Assembly: GCF_001276715.1 (NCBI RefSeq)
Contig: NZ_LIUQ01000036.1
Location: 1 to 35,965 of the forward strand
DNA length: 35,965 nt
DNA from: Planktothricoides sp. SR001
Lineage (GTDB): Bacteria > Cyanobacteriota > Cyanobacteriia > Cyanobacteriales > Laspinemataceae
Direction of reading: 5' to 3'
Shown here piece after piece: positions 8,127 to 15,651 of the stretch (positions within the stretch are counted from its first letter, which is position 1; each line of letters starts with the position of its first letter). Both the position numbers and the translations under genes were made by a program. The notes beneath the pieces were generated by a model. It saw only the letters and a program-made list of their open reading frames with translations. It was not told the origin of the DNA and did not search any database.

Positions 8127-8330
8127 ATTATTTTAGCTGATTTCTTCTCTTCTGGGGATTACATCCCGGAAAAATTATAGAATTTTTTAATAAACCTGTA
8201 ATATGGCAATTCACTGGTAAAATAATGAAAATCAAAAATCCGGGCTATATTGTCAGAGCCGGATTGTCAAAAAATTATCTCGGCGGTGATGTGAAAAAAA
8301 CCGCTGCTGTGGGAGGAGGGAATACAGGGA

Positions 8331-9773
8331 ATGCTCGAAGAACAAAACAGCTATCATATGAGTCCAGAAGAGTTCCGCCGTTGGGGATATGCGGTGGTAG
8401 ATGCGATCGCGGAATATCAGCAAAACATTGAGAAATTCCCGGTATTATCTCAAGTTTCTCCCGGTGAAATTCGCGCCCAACTGCCGCCCCACCCCCCAGA
8501 AACCGGGGAATCTTTCGCGCAAATTTTGCAGGATGTGCAGGAAATCCTCATCCCCGGACTAACTCACTGGCAGTCCCCCAACTTTTTCGCCTTTTTCCCA
8601 TCCAACAACTCCGCCCCGTCAATTTTGGCAGAACTATTGTCCGCTGGACTAGGGGTGCAGGGAATGCTGTGGGCAACCAGTCCCGCTTGCACCGAATTGG
8701 AAACCCTGATCCTTGACTGGTTGGTAGAAATGCTGGATTTGCCGCCACAATTTAAATCCTCAAGTAGCGGTGGCGGAGTCATTCAAGACACTGCCTCCAG
8801 TGCGACTTTATGTGCATTATTGGCCGCACGAGAACGGGCGACAGATTTTGATAGTAACCGCCAAGGTTTAGAGCAAAATTCAGCACATAAACTGATTGCC
8901 TATACTTCAACTCAAGCCCATTCATCCGTAGAGAAAGCGGTGAAAATCGCCGGGTTAGGAGTAGAAAATTTACGCTTGATTTCCGTGGCCGAAAATTATG
9001 CCATGCAAGCGGATATTTTAGCCGAACAAATCGAAGCCGATATTCAAGCCGGACTAACCCCTTGTTTTGTCACAGCCACTATTGGCACAACTTCTTCCCA
9101 GGCGATCGATCCGGTGCGGAAAATCGGGGAAATTTGCCAAAAATATGGGCTGTGGTTGCATATCGATGCGGCCATGAGTGGCACCGCCGCCCTCTGTGCA
9201 GAATATCGATTTATCCATGATGGTTTAGAGTTGGCTGATAGCTATTGCTTTAATCCCCATAAATGGATGTTGGTTAACTTTGATTGCGACTGTTTTTATG
9301 TGGCAGATCGGAGTATTTTAATCCGCACTTTGAGCGTATTACCGGAATATCTAAAAAATCAGGCTACGGCATCTGGGGCGGTGTTTGATTATCGGGATTG
9401 GCATATTCCTTTAGGTCGCCGATTTCGCTCCCTGAAACTTTGGTTTGTGATTCGGCATTATGGCATCGAAGGATTGCAATTTTATGTCCGCAAACATATC
9501 GGACTTGCCCAAGAATTTGCCCAGTGGGTACAGGATGATTCCCGGTTTGAATTAGCGGCGCCGGTGCCCTTGAATTTGGTTTGTTTTCGTCATCAAGGGG
9601 GCGATGCGGTGAATCAGAAGATTCTGGAAAAACTGAATCAATCGGGGGAAATTTATCTCAGTCATACCAAGTTAGACGATCGATTTACTTTGCGAATGTC
9701 CATTGGTCAGGCGCAAACTAATAGAAACCATGTGCAGAAAGCTTGGCAGTTGATTCAGGCAGCGGCAGAGTAG
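8331..9773 (+). CDS. pyridoxal-phosphate-dependent amino acid decarboxylase (group II, aromatic-type)
   Basis: A 480-residue fold-type I PLP enzyme of the group II decarboxylase family, which includes aromatic-L-amino-acid, histidine and glutamate decarboxylases. The PLP lysine is in SYCFNPHKWMLVNFDC (about residue 310), preceded by the cofactor-binding stretch WLHIDAAMSG (about 275-285). The N-terminal EEFRRWGYAVVDAIAEY and the P-rich PGLTHWQSPNFFAFFPSN match the aromatic-amino-acid branch, and the length fits that branch. The preferred substrate cannot be read from the sequence. A strong GGAGGAGGG lies ten bases before the ATG. It is a monocistronic gene between repeat-filled spacers. Confidence 0.9.
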   Translation: MLEEQNSYHMSPEEFRRWGYAVVDAIAEYQQNIEKFPVLSQVSPGEIRAQLPPHPPETGESFAQILQDVQEILIPGLTHWQSPNFFAFFPSNNSAPSILAELLSAGLGVQGMLWATSPACTELETLILDWLVEMLDLPPQFKSSSSGGGVIQDTASSATLCALLAARERATDFDSNRQGLEQNSAHKLIAYTSTQAHSSVEKAVKIAGLGVENLRLISVAENYAMQADILAEQIEADIQAGLTPCFVTATIGTTSSQAIDPVRKIGEICQKYGLWLHIDAAMSGTAALCAEYRFIHDGLELADSYCFNPHKWMLVNFDCDCFYVADRSILIRTLSVLPEYLKNQATASGAVFDYRDWHIPLGRRFRSLKLWFVIRHYGIEGLQFYVRKHIGLAQEFAQWVQDDSRFELAAPVPLNLVCFRHQGGDAVNQKILEKLNQSGEIYLSHTKLDDRFTLRMSIGQAQTNRNHVQKAWQLIQAAAE

Positions 9774-10041
9774 TTATTAGTTATTTGTTATTAATCATTT
9801 GTTGTTATTTATTAATTATTTCTTATTAGTTATTGGGTAGGGATTCTTTGCTCCCCTTGGAAGGGGATTTGGGGGGATTGTTGGTGATTTAGCGATCGCA
9901 TCAAGCAACCAACAAAAGAATCCCTACCCAACAACAAATAACCAACAACAAATAACCAACAACAAATAACCAACAACAAATAACCAACAACAAATAACCA
10001 ACAATATTAAATTTAAGAATTTAGCTAATTGCTTCCCGGCT
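9774..10041. repeat. spacer with inverted 15-base repeats and a 14-base array
   Basis: GGGTAGGGATTCTTT (about 9836-9850) faces its complement AAAGAATCCCTACCC (about 9916-9930), so the two can form a hairpin about 95 bases long. After it come about five copies of AACAACAAATAACC (14 bases, twice a heptamer) to about 10002. No gene is visible. Confidence 0.75.
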
Positions 10042-10518
10042 ATGTCACCATTGAGAATTGAGATATCAATATTTGAGATATCAATGACGTTCATACCCTG
10101 GGAAATTGAAATGACTGCTGTTGAATCAAAGCAAAACCAAACGATTTCTTATCCTGTTCAGACCATAGAACGGGCGGAACGGGCGATCCGTTGTTCCCCG
10201 TTTCAACTGAAGTTGCTGGCAACCATGCAAACCACTAGGGTGGAGTTAAAAGCGATCGCTGATGAAGTTGGGGTAAAAAATGGATATACACAGTCGCCCA
10301 TTTCTGAAATCATTGCGGAAAATCATCTACTATGGCTAATCCAAGTGGGTTTACTCCGCCGTGAAGTCGATGGTCAGGGAATCACCGATAGTTTTCGCTT
10401 AACTCCCTTGGGGCGTCAACTGGTGGAAAAATGGCAGCCAGCGGGTAGTTTACCCCCAGCGACCGGGTGCGATCGCGTGAAAAATGCCGTAAATCGGTGG
10501 TTGACACTGCCGGTATAA
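10042..10518 (+). CDS. Npun_F0494-family protein of unknown function
   Basis: Up to 158 residues. The recognisable part begins at about residue 36 (SYPVQTIERAERAIRC) and continues through HLLWLIQVGLLRREVDGQG, SFRLTPLGRQLVEKW and VKNAVNRWLTLP. This pattern is known to me only from cyanobacterial proteins annotated as Npun_F0494 family. The alternation of helices and the RLTPLGRQLVEKW segment resembles a winged-helix fold, but that is inference. The start is uncertain: ATG at 10042 gives an unusual N-terminus, while ATG at 10111 removes 23 residues and leaves the conserved region intact. It precedes cobQ by 71 bases on the same strand; no functional link is known. Confidence 0.75.
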   Translation: MSPLRIEISIFEISMTFIPWEIEMTAVESKQNQTISYPVQTIERAERAIRCSPFQLKLLATMQTTRVELKAIADEVGVKNGYTQSPISEIIAENHLLWLIQVGLLRREVDGQGITDSFRLTPLGRQLVEKWQPAGSLPPATGCDRVKNAVNRWLTLPV

Positions 10519-10589
10519 CCCTGATCGGTAAGTCCTCAAGCATTGCCTGAATTGGCGCCTAGTTATTTTTTAGACTCGATCGAGTATCA

Positions 10590-12077
10590 ATGAAAGCAAT
10601 CTTAGTAGTCGGAACCACTTCCCACGCGGGAAAATCCATGCTTGCCACGGGGCTTTGTCGGGCTTTTTCCCGACGGGGTTGGCGAGTCAGTCCGTTTAAA
10701 GGGCAAAACATGGCCCTCAACTCTTATGTCACTCCCACTGGGGGCGAAATTGGTTATGCCCAAGCGGTACAAGCGTGGGCAGCGGGAGTCACCCCAGCGG
10801 TACAAATGAACCCAATTTTATTAAAGCCCCAGGGTGACATGACCTCTCAGGTGATTCTTAATGGCAAAGCCGTTGGCACCGTTGGAGCCAGCGAATATTA
10901 TGAAAAATTTTTTAATCCAGGGTGGGAAGCGATCAAAGACTCCCTCAAAGTCTTGGGCAACAACTTTGATGTTTTAGTCTGTGAAGGGGCTGGCAGTCCG
11001 GCGGAGATTAACCTCAAACACCGCGATTTAACTAATATGCGGATTGCCACTTATTTAAATGCCCCCACAATTTTGGTGGTTGACATCGATCGCGGCGGGT
11101 CGTTTGCCCATGTAGTCGGGACGTTGCAACTCCTGGAACCGGAAGAACGGGCTTTAATTAAAGGGGTAGTGATTAATAAATTTCGCGGACAGCTATCCCT
11201 GTTACAATCTGGAATTGACTGGCTAGAAGAATACACGGGAATTCCCGTTTTAGGGGTGATTCCTTGGCTAAATCAATTATTCCCTGCGGAAGACTCTTTA
11301 AGTTTATTAGAACGCCGCAACGAAAAAAACCATACCGACCTAACGATTGCGGTGATTTTGCTGCCGAGAATTTCTAACTTTACCGATTTTGACCCCTTAG
11401 AAGCGGAACCTACAGTTAAAGTTAAATATATTCAGCCCGGTCAACCTTTAGGTCATCCAGATGCGGTGATTATTCCCGGTTCAAAAACCACCATTCCCGA
11501 TTTATTAACATTACAAAAAAGCGGCATGGCGGAAGAAATCCAAAACTATGTAGCCACAGGAGGCACCGTCTTGGGAATTTGTGGCGGATTTCAAATGCTG
11601 GGAGAATTAGTCGCCGACCCGGAAGGCATTGAAGGACAAGCAGGCCGATTTGACGGTCTAAACTTATTACCGTTAAAGACATTTCTCACCTACCATAAAG
11701 TTTCCCGCCAACGCCAAGTCGTTTCTAATTATCCGCAAATGGGTTTGCCAATTATGGGATATGAAATTCATCATGGTCGGAGTAAAATTACCAATAATGA
11801 AGATATCTATCAGCTTTTTGACGATCCCAGTTTAGGGGTGACGAATTTGGAGCAATCGGTCTGGGGAACCTATCTGCACGGCATTTTTGACAATAGTCCT
11901 TGGCGTCGGGCTTGGTTAAATCGGCTGCGCTATCCTAGAGGTTTGCAAACTTTACCCACGGGAATTCCCAATTATCGAGAACAACGAGAAACTTTGTTTA
12001 ATAATTTGGCCGATATAATTGAGTCAAATCTAAATCTGACCCCGATTTTAGATTTGCTGGAATCGCGATCGCTCTAA
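10590..12077 (+). CDS. cobQ: cobyric acid synthase CobQ
   Basis: A 495-residue enzyme of adenosylcobalamin biosynthesis that amidates four carboxylates of adenosylcobyrinic acid a,c-diamide using glutamine and ATP. The N-terminal dethiobiotin-synthetase-like domain starts with VVGTTSHAGKSMLATG (P-loop) and has FKGQNMALNS and CEGAGSPAEINL. The C-terminal glutamine amidotransferase domain has the nucleophile cysteine in GICGGFQML and the histidine in WGTYLHGIFDN. Length matches the family. No other cobalamin gene is adjacent and no cobalamin riboswitch fits in the 71-base upstream spacer. Confidence 0.96.
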   Translation: MKAILVVGTTSHAGKSMLATGLCRAFSRRGWRVSPFKGQNMALNSYVTPTGGEIGYAQAVQAWAAGVTPAVQMNPILLKPQGDMTSQVILNGKAVGTVGASEYYEKFFNPGWEAIKDSLKVLGNNFDVLVCEGAGSPAEINLKHRDLTNMRIATYLNAPTILVVDIDRGGSFAHVVGTLQLLEPEERALIKGVVINKFRGQLSLLQSGIDWLEEYTGIPVLGVIPWLNQLFPAEDSLSLLERRNEKNHTDLTIAVILLPRISNFTDFDPLEAEPTVKVKYIQPGQPLGHPDAVIIPGSKTTIPDLLTLQKSGMAEEIQNYVATGGTVLGICGGFQMLGELVADPEGIEGQAGRFDGLNLLPLKTFLTYHKVSRQRQVVSNYPQMGLPIMGYEIHHGRSKITNNEDIYQLFDDPSLGVTNLEQSVWGTYLHGIFDNSPWRRAWLNRLRYPRGLQTLPTGIPNYREQRETLFNNLADIIESNLNLTPILDLLESRSL

Positions 12078-12095
12078 ACCAAATCTCTGGTTTAT

Positions 12096-12139
12096 CTTTG
12101 ACTTTGACTTTGACTTTGACTTTGACTTTGACTTTGACT
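12096..12139. repeat. hexamer array (TTTGAC) downstream of cobQ
   Basis: About seven head-to-tail copies of TTTGAC begin 20 bases past the cobQ stop. Further on (about 12250-12290) GTTACTTTGGC-like words repeat three times. No gene is visible before the ferredoxin. Confidence 0.75.
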
Positions 12140-12340
12140 TTTCTCTTAGGTTACCTTCAGATTAATTCCTGAAGATTATTTTTTTCCATGACTGATAACC
12201 GCCAGCAAATGGAATGATGTAAATTTTGGCCATTGACTAGGTTGGCTCAATTACTTTGGCGTTACTTTGGCCTTACTTTGGCGTTAGATTGATTTTATTC
12301 TATTTCTTGTCTAATTAAACCTACTTTGTTATTAACAATT

Positions 12341-12580
12341 ATGACTGTAAAAGTTAACTTTTTACCCGATGATGTCACCGTGAACGCGGAAGTGGGCGAA
12401 CCCTTGCTGGAGGTAGCGAAAAGGGCTGGGGTAGACATTCCGACCGGCTGTTTGATGGGTTCTTGTCATGCGTGTGAAGTGGAACTCGATGACGGTGAGA
12501 CGATTTGTGCTTGTATTAGTGCAGTAACTCCCGGAAAAGAAACCGTGACTATTAATCTTTATGTGGATTCAGCCTGGTGA
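12341..12580 (+). CDS. 2Fe-2S ferredoxin (short plant-type)
   Basis: A 79-residue protein from the ATG at 12341; an in-frame TTG at 12326 would add five residues but is less likely. The cluster motif is C37-x4-C42-x2-C45 in TGCLMGSCHACEVEL, with the fourth ligand C56 or C58 in ICACISAV. The loop to the fourth cysteine is shorter than in photosynthetic PetF ferredoxin, so this is a minor ferredoxin with another redox partner. It would be a soluble one-electron carrier. Its neighbours do not reveal the partner, although the next gene encodes an NAD(P)-binding protein. Confidence 0.88.
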   Translation: MTVKVNFLPDDVTVNAEVGEPLLEVAKRAGVDIPTGCLMGSCHACEVELDDGETICACISAVTPGKETVTINLYVDSAW

Positions 12581-12589
12581 GAGATAAAT

Positions 12590-12640
12590 TATGTAAATTT
12601 ATGTAAATTTATGTAAATTTATGTAATTTATGAAAAAATA
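12590..12640. repeat. 10-bp tandem repeat (ATGTAAATTT)
   Basis: Three full copies and a fourth with one base missing lie between the ferredoxin stop and the next start. TCACATTCACTA is then duplicated (about 12649-12672). Confidence 0.75.
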
Positions 12641-12683
12641 ACTAGAAATCACATTCACTATCACATTCACTAACTGAACAACC

Positions 12684-13361
12684 GTGGATACTCAAGAACC
12701 AACTGTAATTTTTTTGGCGGGGGCTTCTCGCGGAGTAGGTCGAGAAGTCGCTCAATGCCTGAGCAAAGAACAAAAACCTGTGGTGGCGCTGCTGCGATCG
12801 CCTGATACCCAAGCAGAATTAGAAGCAATGGGCATTCAAGTAGCCATCGGGGATGCCTTGGATCCCGCTTCCCTGGCATCAGCCATGCAAGGAAAAGCTT
12901 TCGCCGCCGTAATTAGTACCATTGGGGGGTTGCCCCAGCAAGGGGAAAGACCCGATTATCTGGGCAATAAAAATTTAATTGATGCAGCGGTGAACGCTGG
13001 GATCAAGAAATTTATTTTGGTGTCTTCCATTGGTACAGGAAATAGCAAAGGAGCGTTATCGCCCCAAGCGTTAGCCACCCTGGAAAAAGTTTTAATTGAA
13101 AAAGAAAAAGCTGAGGAATATTTAATCAATAGTGGCCTAACTTATACTATTATTCGTCCCGGTGGGTTAAAATCTGAACCGGCAACAGGAAACGCCGTTT
13201 TAACTGAAAATCCTCAAGTTTGTGGGATGATTCACCGCGCCGATGTCGCTCAGTTGGTTTGTGCCTGCTTGAATTCTGAAACGGCGAATAATAAAGTTTT
13301 GTCAGCTATTGACCAAAATATGCAGTTTGTCCCCCAAGAATTTGAGGTATTTAATGTCTAA
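12684..13361 (+). CDS. SDR-family NAD(P)-binding protein (atypical epimerase-like)
   Basis: A 225-residue Rossmann-fold protein starting at GTG. The nucleotide-binding motif is GASRGVGREV (about 12-22), followed by VVALLRSP, GDALDPASL and VISTIGG, then FILVSSIGTG and TYTIIRPGGL. This is the atypical SDR pattern seen in NmrA-like and TMR-type proteins; the YxxxK catalytic pair is not evident, so it may bind NADP(H) without classical dehydrogenase activity. Homologues in cyanobacteria and plastids include chaperone-like proteins, but the specific role here is unknown. It follows the ferredoxin gene by about 100 bases. Confidence 0.8.
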   Translation: MDTQEPTVIFLAGASRGVGREVAQCLSKEQKPVVALLRSPDTQAELEAMGIQVAIGDALDPASLASAMQGKAFAAVISTIGGLPQQGERPDYLGNKNLIDAAVNAGIKKFILVSSIGTGNSKGALSPQALATLEKVLIEKEKAEEYLINSGLTYTIIRPGGLKSEPATGNAVLTENPQVCGMIHRADVAQLVCACLNSETANNKVLSAIDQNMQFVPQEFEVFNV

Positions 13362-13407
13362 AATTGTTTGGGCAGGTAATTTTGGCCGAGCAAAGTGAGA
13401 AAAAAAG

Positions 13408-13893
13408 TTATGAGTTAAAAGGTTTGACCCACTGGCGAGCGATCGCCCAATCTAAGACAATTCTAGCCGCCGCAAATAAGATTAAACTTTCTAACCCTAT
13501 GAGGGCAAATGGCCAAATTTCTGCCAAGTTAGGAATATGCCCAATTAGTTGGGAAATGGCGGGTTCTACTTGGGGGATCGCTCGCACTAATCCAAACGCC
13601 AACACTGCCCCAGATTTTAAATGCGGATTGCGATCGTCTCGAATCACATAACGGTAGGTCATGCCAAAGAGAAAACCACTGATGGCAACTCCTGCGGCAG
13701 AAGCGAGCGCCGCTTTCACTTGTGACAAATTCACCAATGGCAACGTCACCAAACTTGCTGATGGTTGAGCCAGAAGCCAATGATTTCCCCATGTGGCGAT
13801 CGCAAATACGACCAGTAAGCATAACGCCGCGATCATGCCAGCTTTCACCGATTCTATCTTTTCCCGGTCATTAAACTTTAAATCCTGGTTCAC
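13408..13893 (-). CDS. small integral membrane protein of unknown function
   Basis: A 161-residue protein with four likely membrane segments: about 19-42 (MIAALCLLVVFAIATWG), 57-80 (AALASAAGVAISGFLFG), 93-112 (SGAVLAFGLVRAIPQV) and 125-150 (WPFALIGLESLILFAAARI). I do not recognise the family. The soluble N-terminus (MNQDLKFNDREKIESVKAG) is short and charged. It converges with the SDR gene upstream on the map, 46 bases apart at their 3' ends. Its low-complexity-free sequence and sensible composition support a real gene. Confidence 0.7.
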   Translation of the reverse strand: MNQDLKFNDREKIESVKAGMIAALCLLVVFAIATWGNHWLLAQPSASLVTLPLVNLSQVKAALASAAGVAISGFLFGMTYRYVIRDDRNPHLKSGAVLAFGLVRAIPQVEPAISQLIGHIPNLAEIWPFALIGLESLILFAAARIVLDWAIARQWVKPFNS

Positions 13894-14102
13894 GCTCTGT
13901 TTTACCTAACTCACTCCATGATGAACAGTCCTTATTATTACCCATGAGGCGATCGCCTGTCATCTCGGATTGCGTAAAATTTTGTTGAGTCTGGCAATTT
14001 CCCTTTTTCGTAAAATGCTTTTCTCGGTTTTCTCCCAGGTCATATCCCCAACAGAAATAATTTTTCTCCACTCTTGAACAAAATTTAAAAAGCATCAAAA
14101 TA

Positions 14103-14148
14103 GGTTATTTTGTCATATTAATTAAACCATAAAAATGACAAAATAACC
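14103..14148. repeat. perfect 14-bp inverted repeat in an A/T-rich spacer
   Basis: GGTTATTTTGTCAT (14103-14116) and ATGACAAAATAACC (14135-14148) flank 18 bases. It lies 210 bases upstream of the membrane-protein gene and 64 bases past the end of the next gene. There is no T-run, so it may be a regulator-binding site or the remains of a small element. Nothing else is visible in 13894-14211. Confidence 0.6.
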
Positions 14149-14211
14149 AAAAATATCAGCTTATTTTTCCAAAAATACTAATAGCTGAATCAGAAAAGTT
14201 AAAGATAAAAA

Positions 14212-14676
14212 TTACAGCACTTGATGGGTATAAGCGTGTTGTTTCACATTATCTTCAGTGCTGACAATATTTTCCGCATTCAGCACTCGTTTCCGTTCCA
14301 GAGAATAGTTAAATTTCTGATAAGTGCTGCCCACGGGAATGAAAGCAGTGGCTTCCGGTCGGCGGCGATAAGTCCGCACAGCCGCGATCGCTCGTGTGGT
14401 GAAATCCTCACTAATTTGGGTATCCGGCGGAAAATCAGCGGGCATTTTCACCACTTCCCCATCTAATAAGTTGCCCAAGGTGGTGGCACAAGCCATCAAA
14501 TATGAGGTGGGAACTCCCTTCATAATCGCTTCTAATGCCGCTGAAGGAATTGGTTCAATCACTTTCACTTCAATGATTTCGCCATCATTTCTCACAAAAC
14601 AAGTCGCCAAACCGACCACAAGATAGTCCTCAGCGGAAACATCAGGAGCATTGGGATAATTCTGGGGAATAGTCAT
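14212..14676 (-). CDS. conserved cyanobacterial protein of unknown function
   Basis: A 154-residue protein from ATG at 14676 (MTIPQNYPNAP). The open frame runs on to 14859, but that part translates a MITE-like element and a repeat, so the later start is preferred. Recognisable stretches are SAEDYLVVGLATCFVRNDGEI, EPIPSAALEAIMKGVPTSY and RKRVLNAENIVS, ending DNVKQHAYTHQVL. I recall similar proteins of equal length across cyanobacteria annotated only as hypothetical. It has no membrane segment or signal peptide and is probably cytoplasmic. Confidence 0.75.
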   Translation of the reverse strand: MTIPQNYPNAPDVSAEDYLVVGLATCFVRNDGEIIEVKVIEPIPSAALEAIMKGVPTSYLMACATTLGNLLDGEVVKMPADFPPDTQISEDFTTRAIAAVRTYRRRPEATAFIPVGSTYQKFNYSLERKRVLNAENIVSTEDNVKQHAYTHQVL

Positions 14677-14747
14677 ATAATTATTCTTGAATTTTGGTGG
14701 GTGACTGTTGACTAATATTAGTTGCATTTTATCAACACGCCGGACAT

Positions 14748-14852
14748 TTATAGCGGTTTTTATTGGATGAAGTACAGAGGTTTTCAAAGATTCCCGCCTG
14801 CGCGGGAATGACAGGTTTTTTTTGTACTTCATAACTCCGCAAAGTGCTATAA
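14748..14852. mobile_element. MITE-like element with imperfect terminal inverted repeats
   Basis: The left end TTATAGC (14748-14754) and ATGAAGTAC (14767-14775) match the complement of the right end, GTACTTCAT (14824-14832) and GCTATAA (14846-14852). In the middle is the hairpin ATTCCCGC/GCGGGAAT (14790-14797, 14802-14809). The element is about 105 bp and has no gene. It sits 72 bp upstream of the gene starting at 14676 and may have altered its promoter. Confidence 0.65.
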
Positions 14853-14859
14853 TCGTCAA

Positions 14860-14964
14860 CGGTCAAGAGTTATTCGTTATTTATTATTCGTTATTGGGTG
14901 AAAACAACCAAAGAATCCCTACCCAACAACAAATAATAAATAACAAATAACAAATAACAGATAG
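14860..14964. repeat. short repeats between the MITE-like element and the next gene
   Basis: TTATTCGTTATT-type words (about 14869-14895), one 15-base-family copy AAAGAATCCCTACCC (about 14910-14924), then AACAAATAA repeats to about 14960. Confidence 0.7.
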
Positions 14965-15648
14965 TTACAGCATCGGGGACACCGCTGATAAGGCAGTGAT
15001 ATCTAGACGGGATAAGCGATCGCCTGCTCGATCAATCGTCCCTTGTCCTCGGAGAAATCCCGTATTCGCACCGGGACATAAATAAGTTAACCGATCTGAG
15101 GTAAATCGTTGTTGCAGATTTTGAAGCGATCGCAGTTGACGCTGCCAATGAAAAGTCTTGAAAACTCGCAACGGCATCGGTTCCCCTTGTTGGTTGGGCA
15201 GGAGATGACGGCCTGTAAACAGCACCCCACCGTGAGCCGCATAATAGACACAAGTGGAACCCGGACAATGGCCAGGAGTCCAGATCAAGGTCAAAGTAGG
15301 TGCGATTTCGCCCAGGGAATCGCCTACCGGAATCGTCAACTCCTCAGCAAAGCAAGTCAGGGATAAATTTGGCAACAAATAAGCAATTTGTTCGTGAATC
15401 ACAATCTCGCACTGAGTAAATTCCTGAATTTCTTTAGCTTTGCCAATAGCCTCGCGATGGGTGATCAGCAAAGACTTTACGCCCCCTGATGCTTGGATAA
15501 ATTCTTGGGTGACTTCATTCCAGAGCGGACAATCGATTAAGAAATTAGCATTTTTTCCTACAATAAAGTAGGCTGTGCCGCCTAAAGTCTCCCGATTTGG
15601 CGGAAAGGCAAAAATGGCATCGAGCACAGCCCGTGGTTCTTTAGGCAT
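14965..15648 (-). CDS. metallo-beta-lactamase-fold protein with degenerate metal site
   Basis: A 227-residue protein with the fold's landmarks: TAYFIVGKNANFLIDCP (about 25-41), LLITHREAIGKA (60-71), LIWTPGHCPGSTCVYY (about 113-128) and GGVLFTGRHLLP (about 132-143). The zinc motif HxHxDH, expected after LLIT, reads H64-R-E-A-I-G, so only the first histidine remains. The aspartate normally in FTGD is Arg here, while the PGH histidine is kept. It is therefore probably not a standard di-zinc hydrolase and may be a pseudoenzyme or use a different site. Its start codon is 3 bp from the divergent site-2 protease start. Confidence 0.8.
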   Translation of the reverse strand: MPKEPRAVLDAIFAFPPNRETLGGTAYFIVGKNANFLIDCPLWNEVTQEFIQASGGVKSLLITHREAIGKAKEIQEFTQCEIVIHEQIAYLLPNLSLTCFAEELTIPVGDSLGEIAPTLTLIWTPGHCPGSTCVYYAAHGGVLFTGRHLLPNQQGEPMPLRVFKTFHWQRQLRSLQNLQQRFTSDRLTYLCPGANTGFLRGQGTIDRAGDRLSRLDITALSAVSPML

Positions 15649-15651
15649 AGC

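Noticed and set aside
8225-8431. 68-codon frame overlapping the decarboxylase start
   Set aside because: No family resemblance, and the decarboxylase has a strong ribosome site and clear domain match.
1251-10010. Repeat arrays considered as CRISPR
   Set aside because: Units are 7-15 bases, directly abutting, without unique spacers of 30-40 bases, and no cas genes are present.
10519-10589. Cobalamin riboswitch before cobQ
   Set aside because: The spacer is only 71 bases and lacks the B12-box pattern.
14677-14859. N-terminal extension of the conserved unknown protein
   Set aside because: This part lies in the MITE-like element and neighbouring spacer; the recognisable protein starts at MTIPQN.
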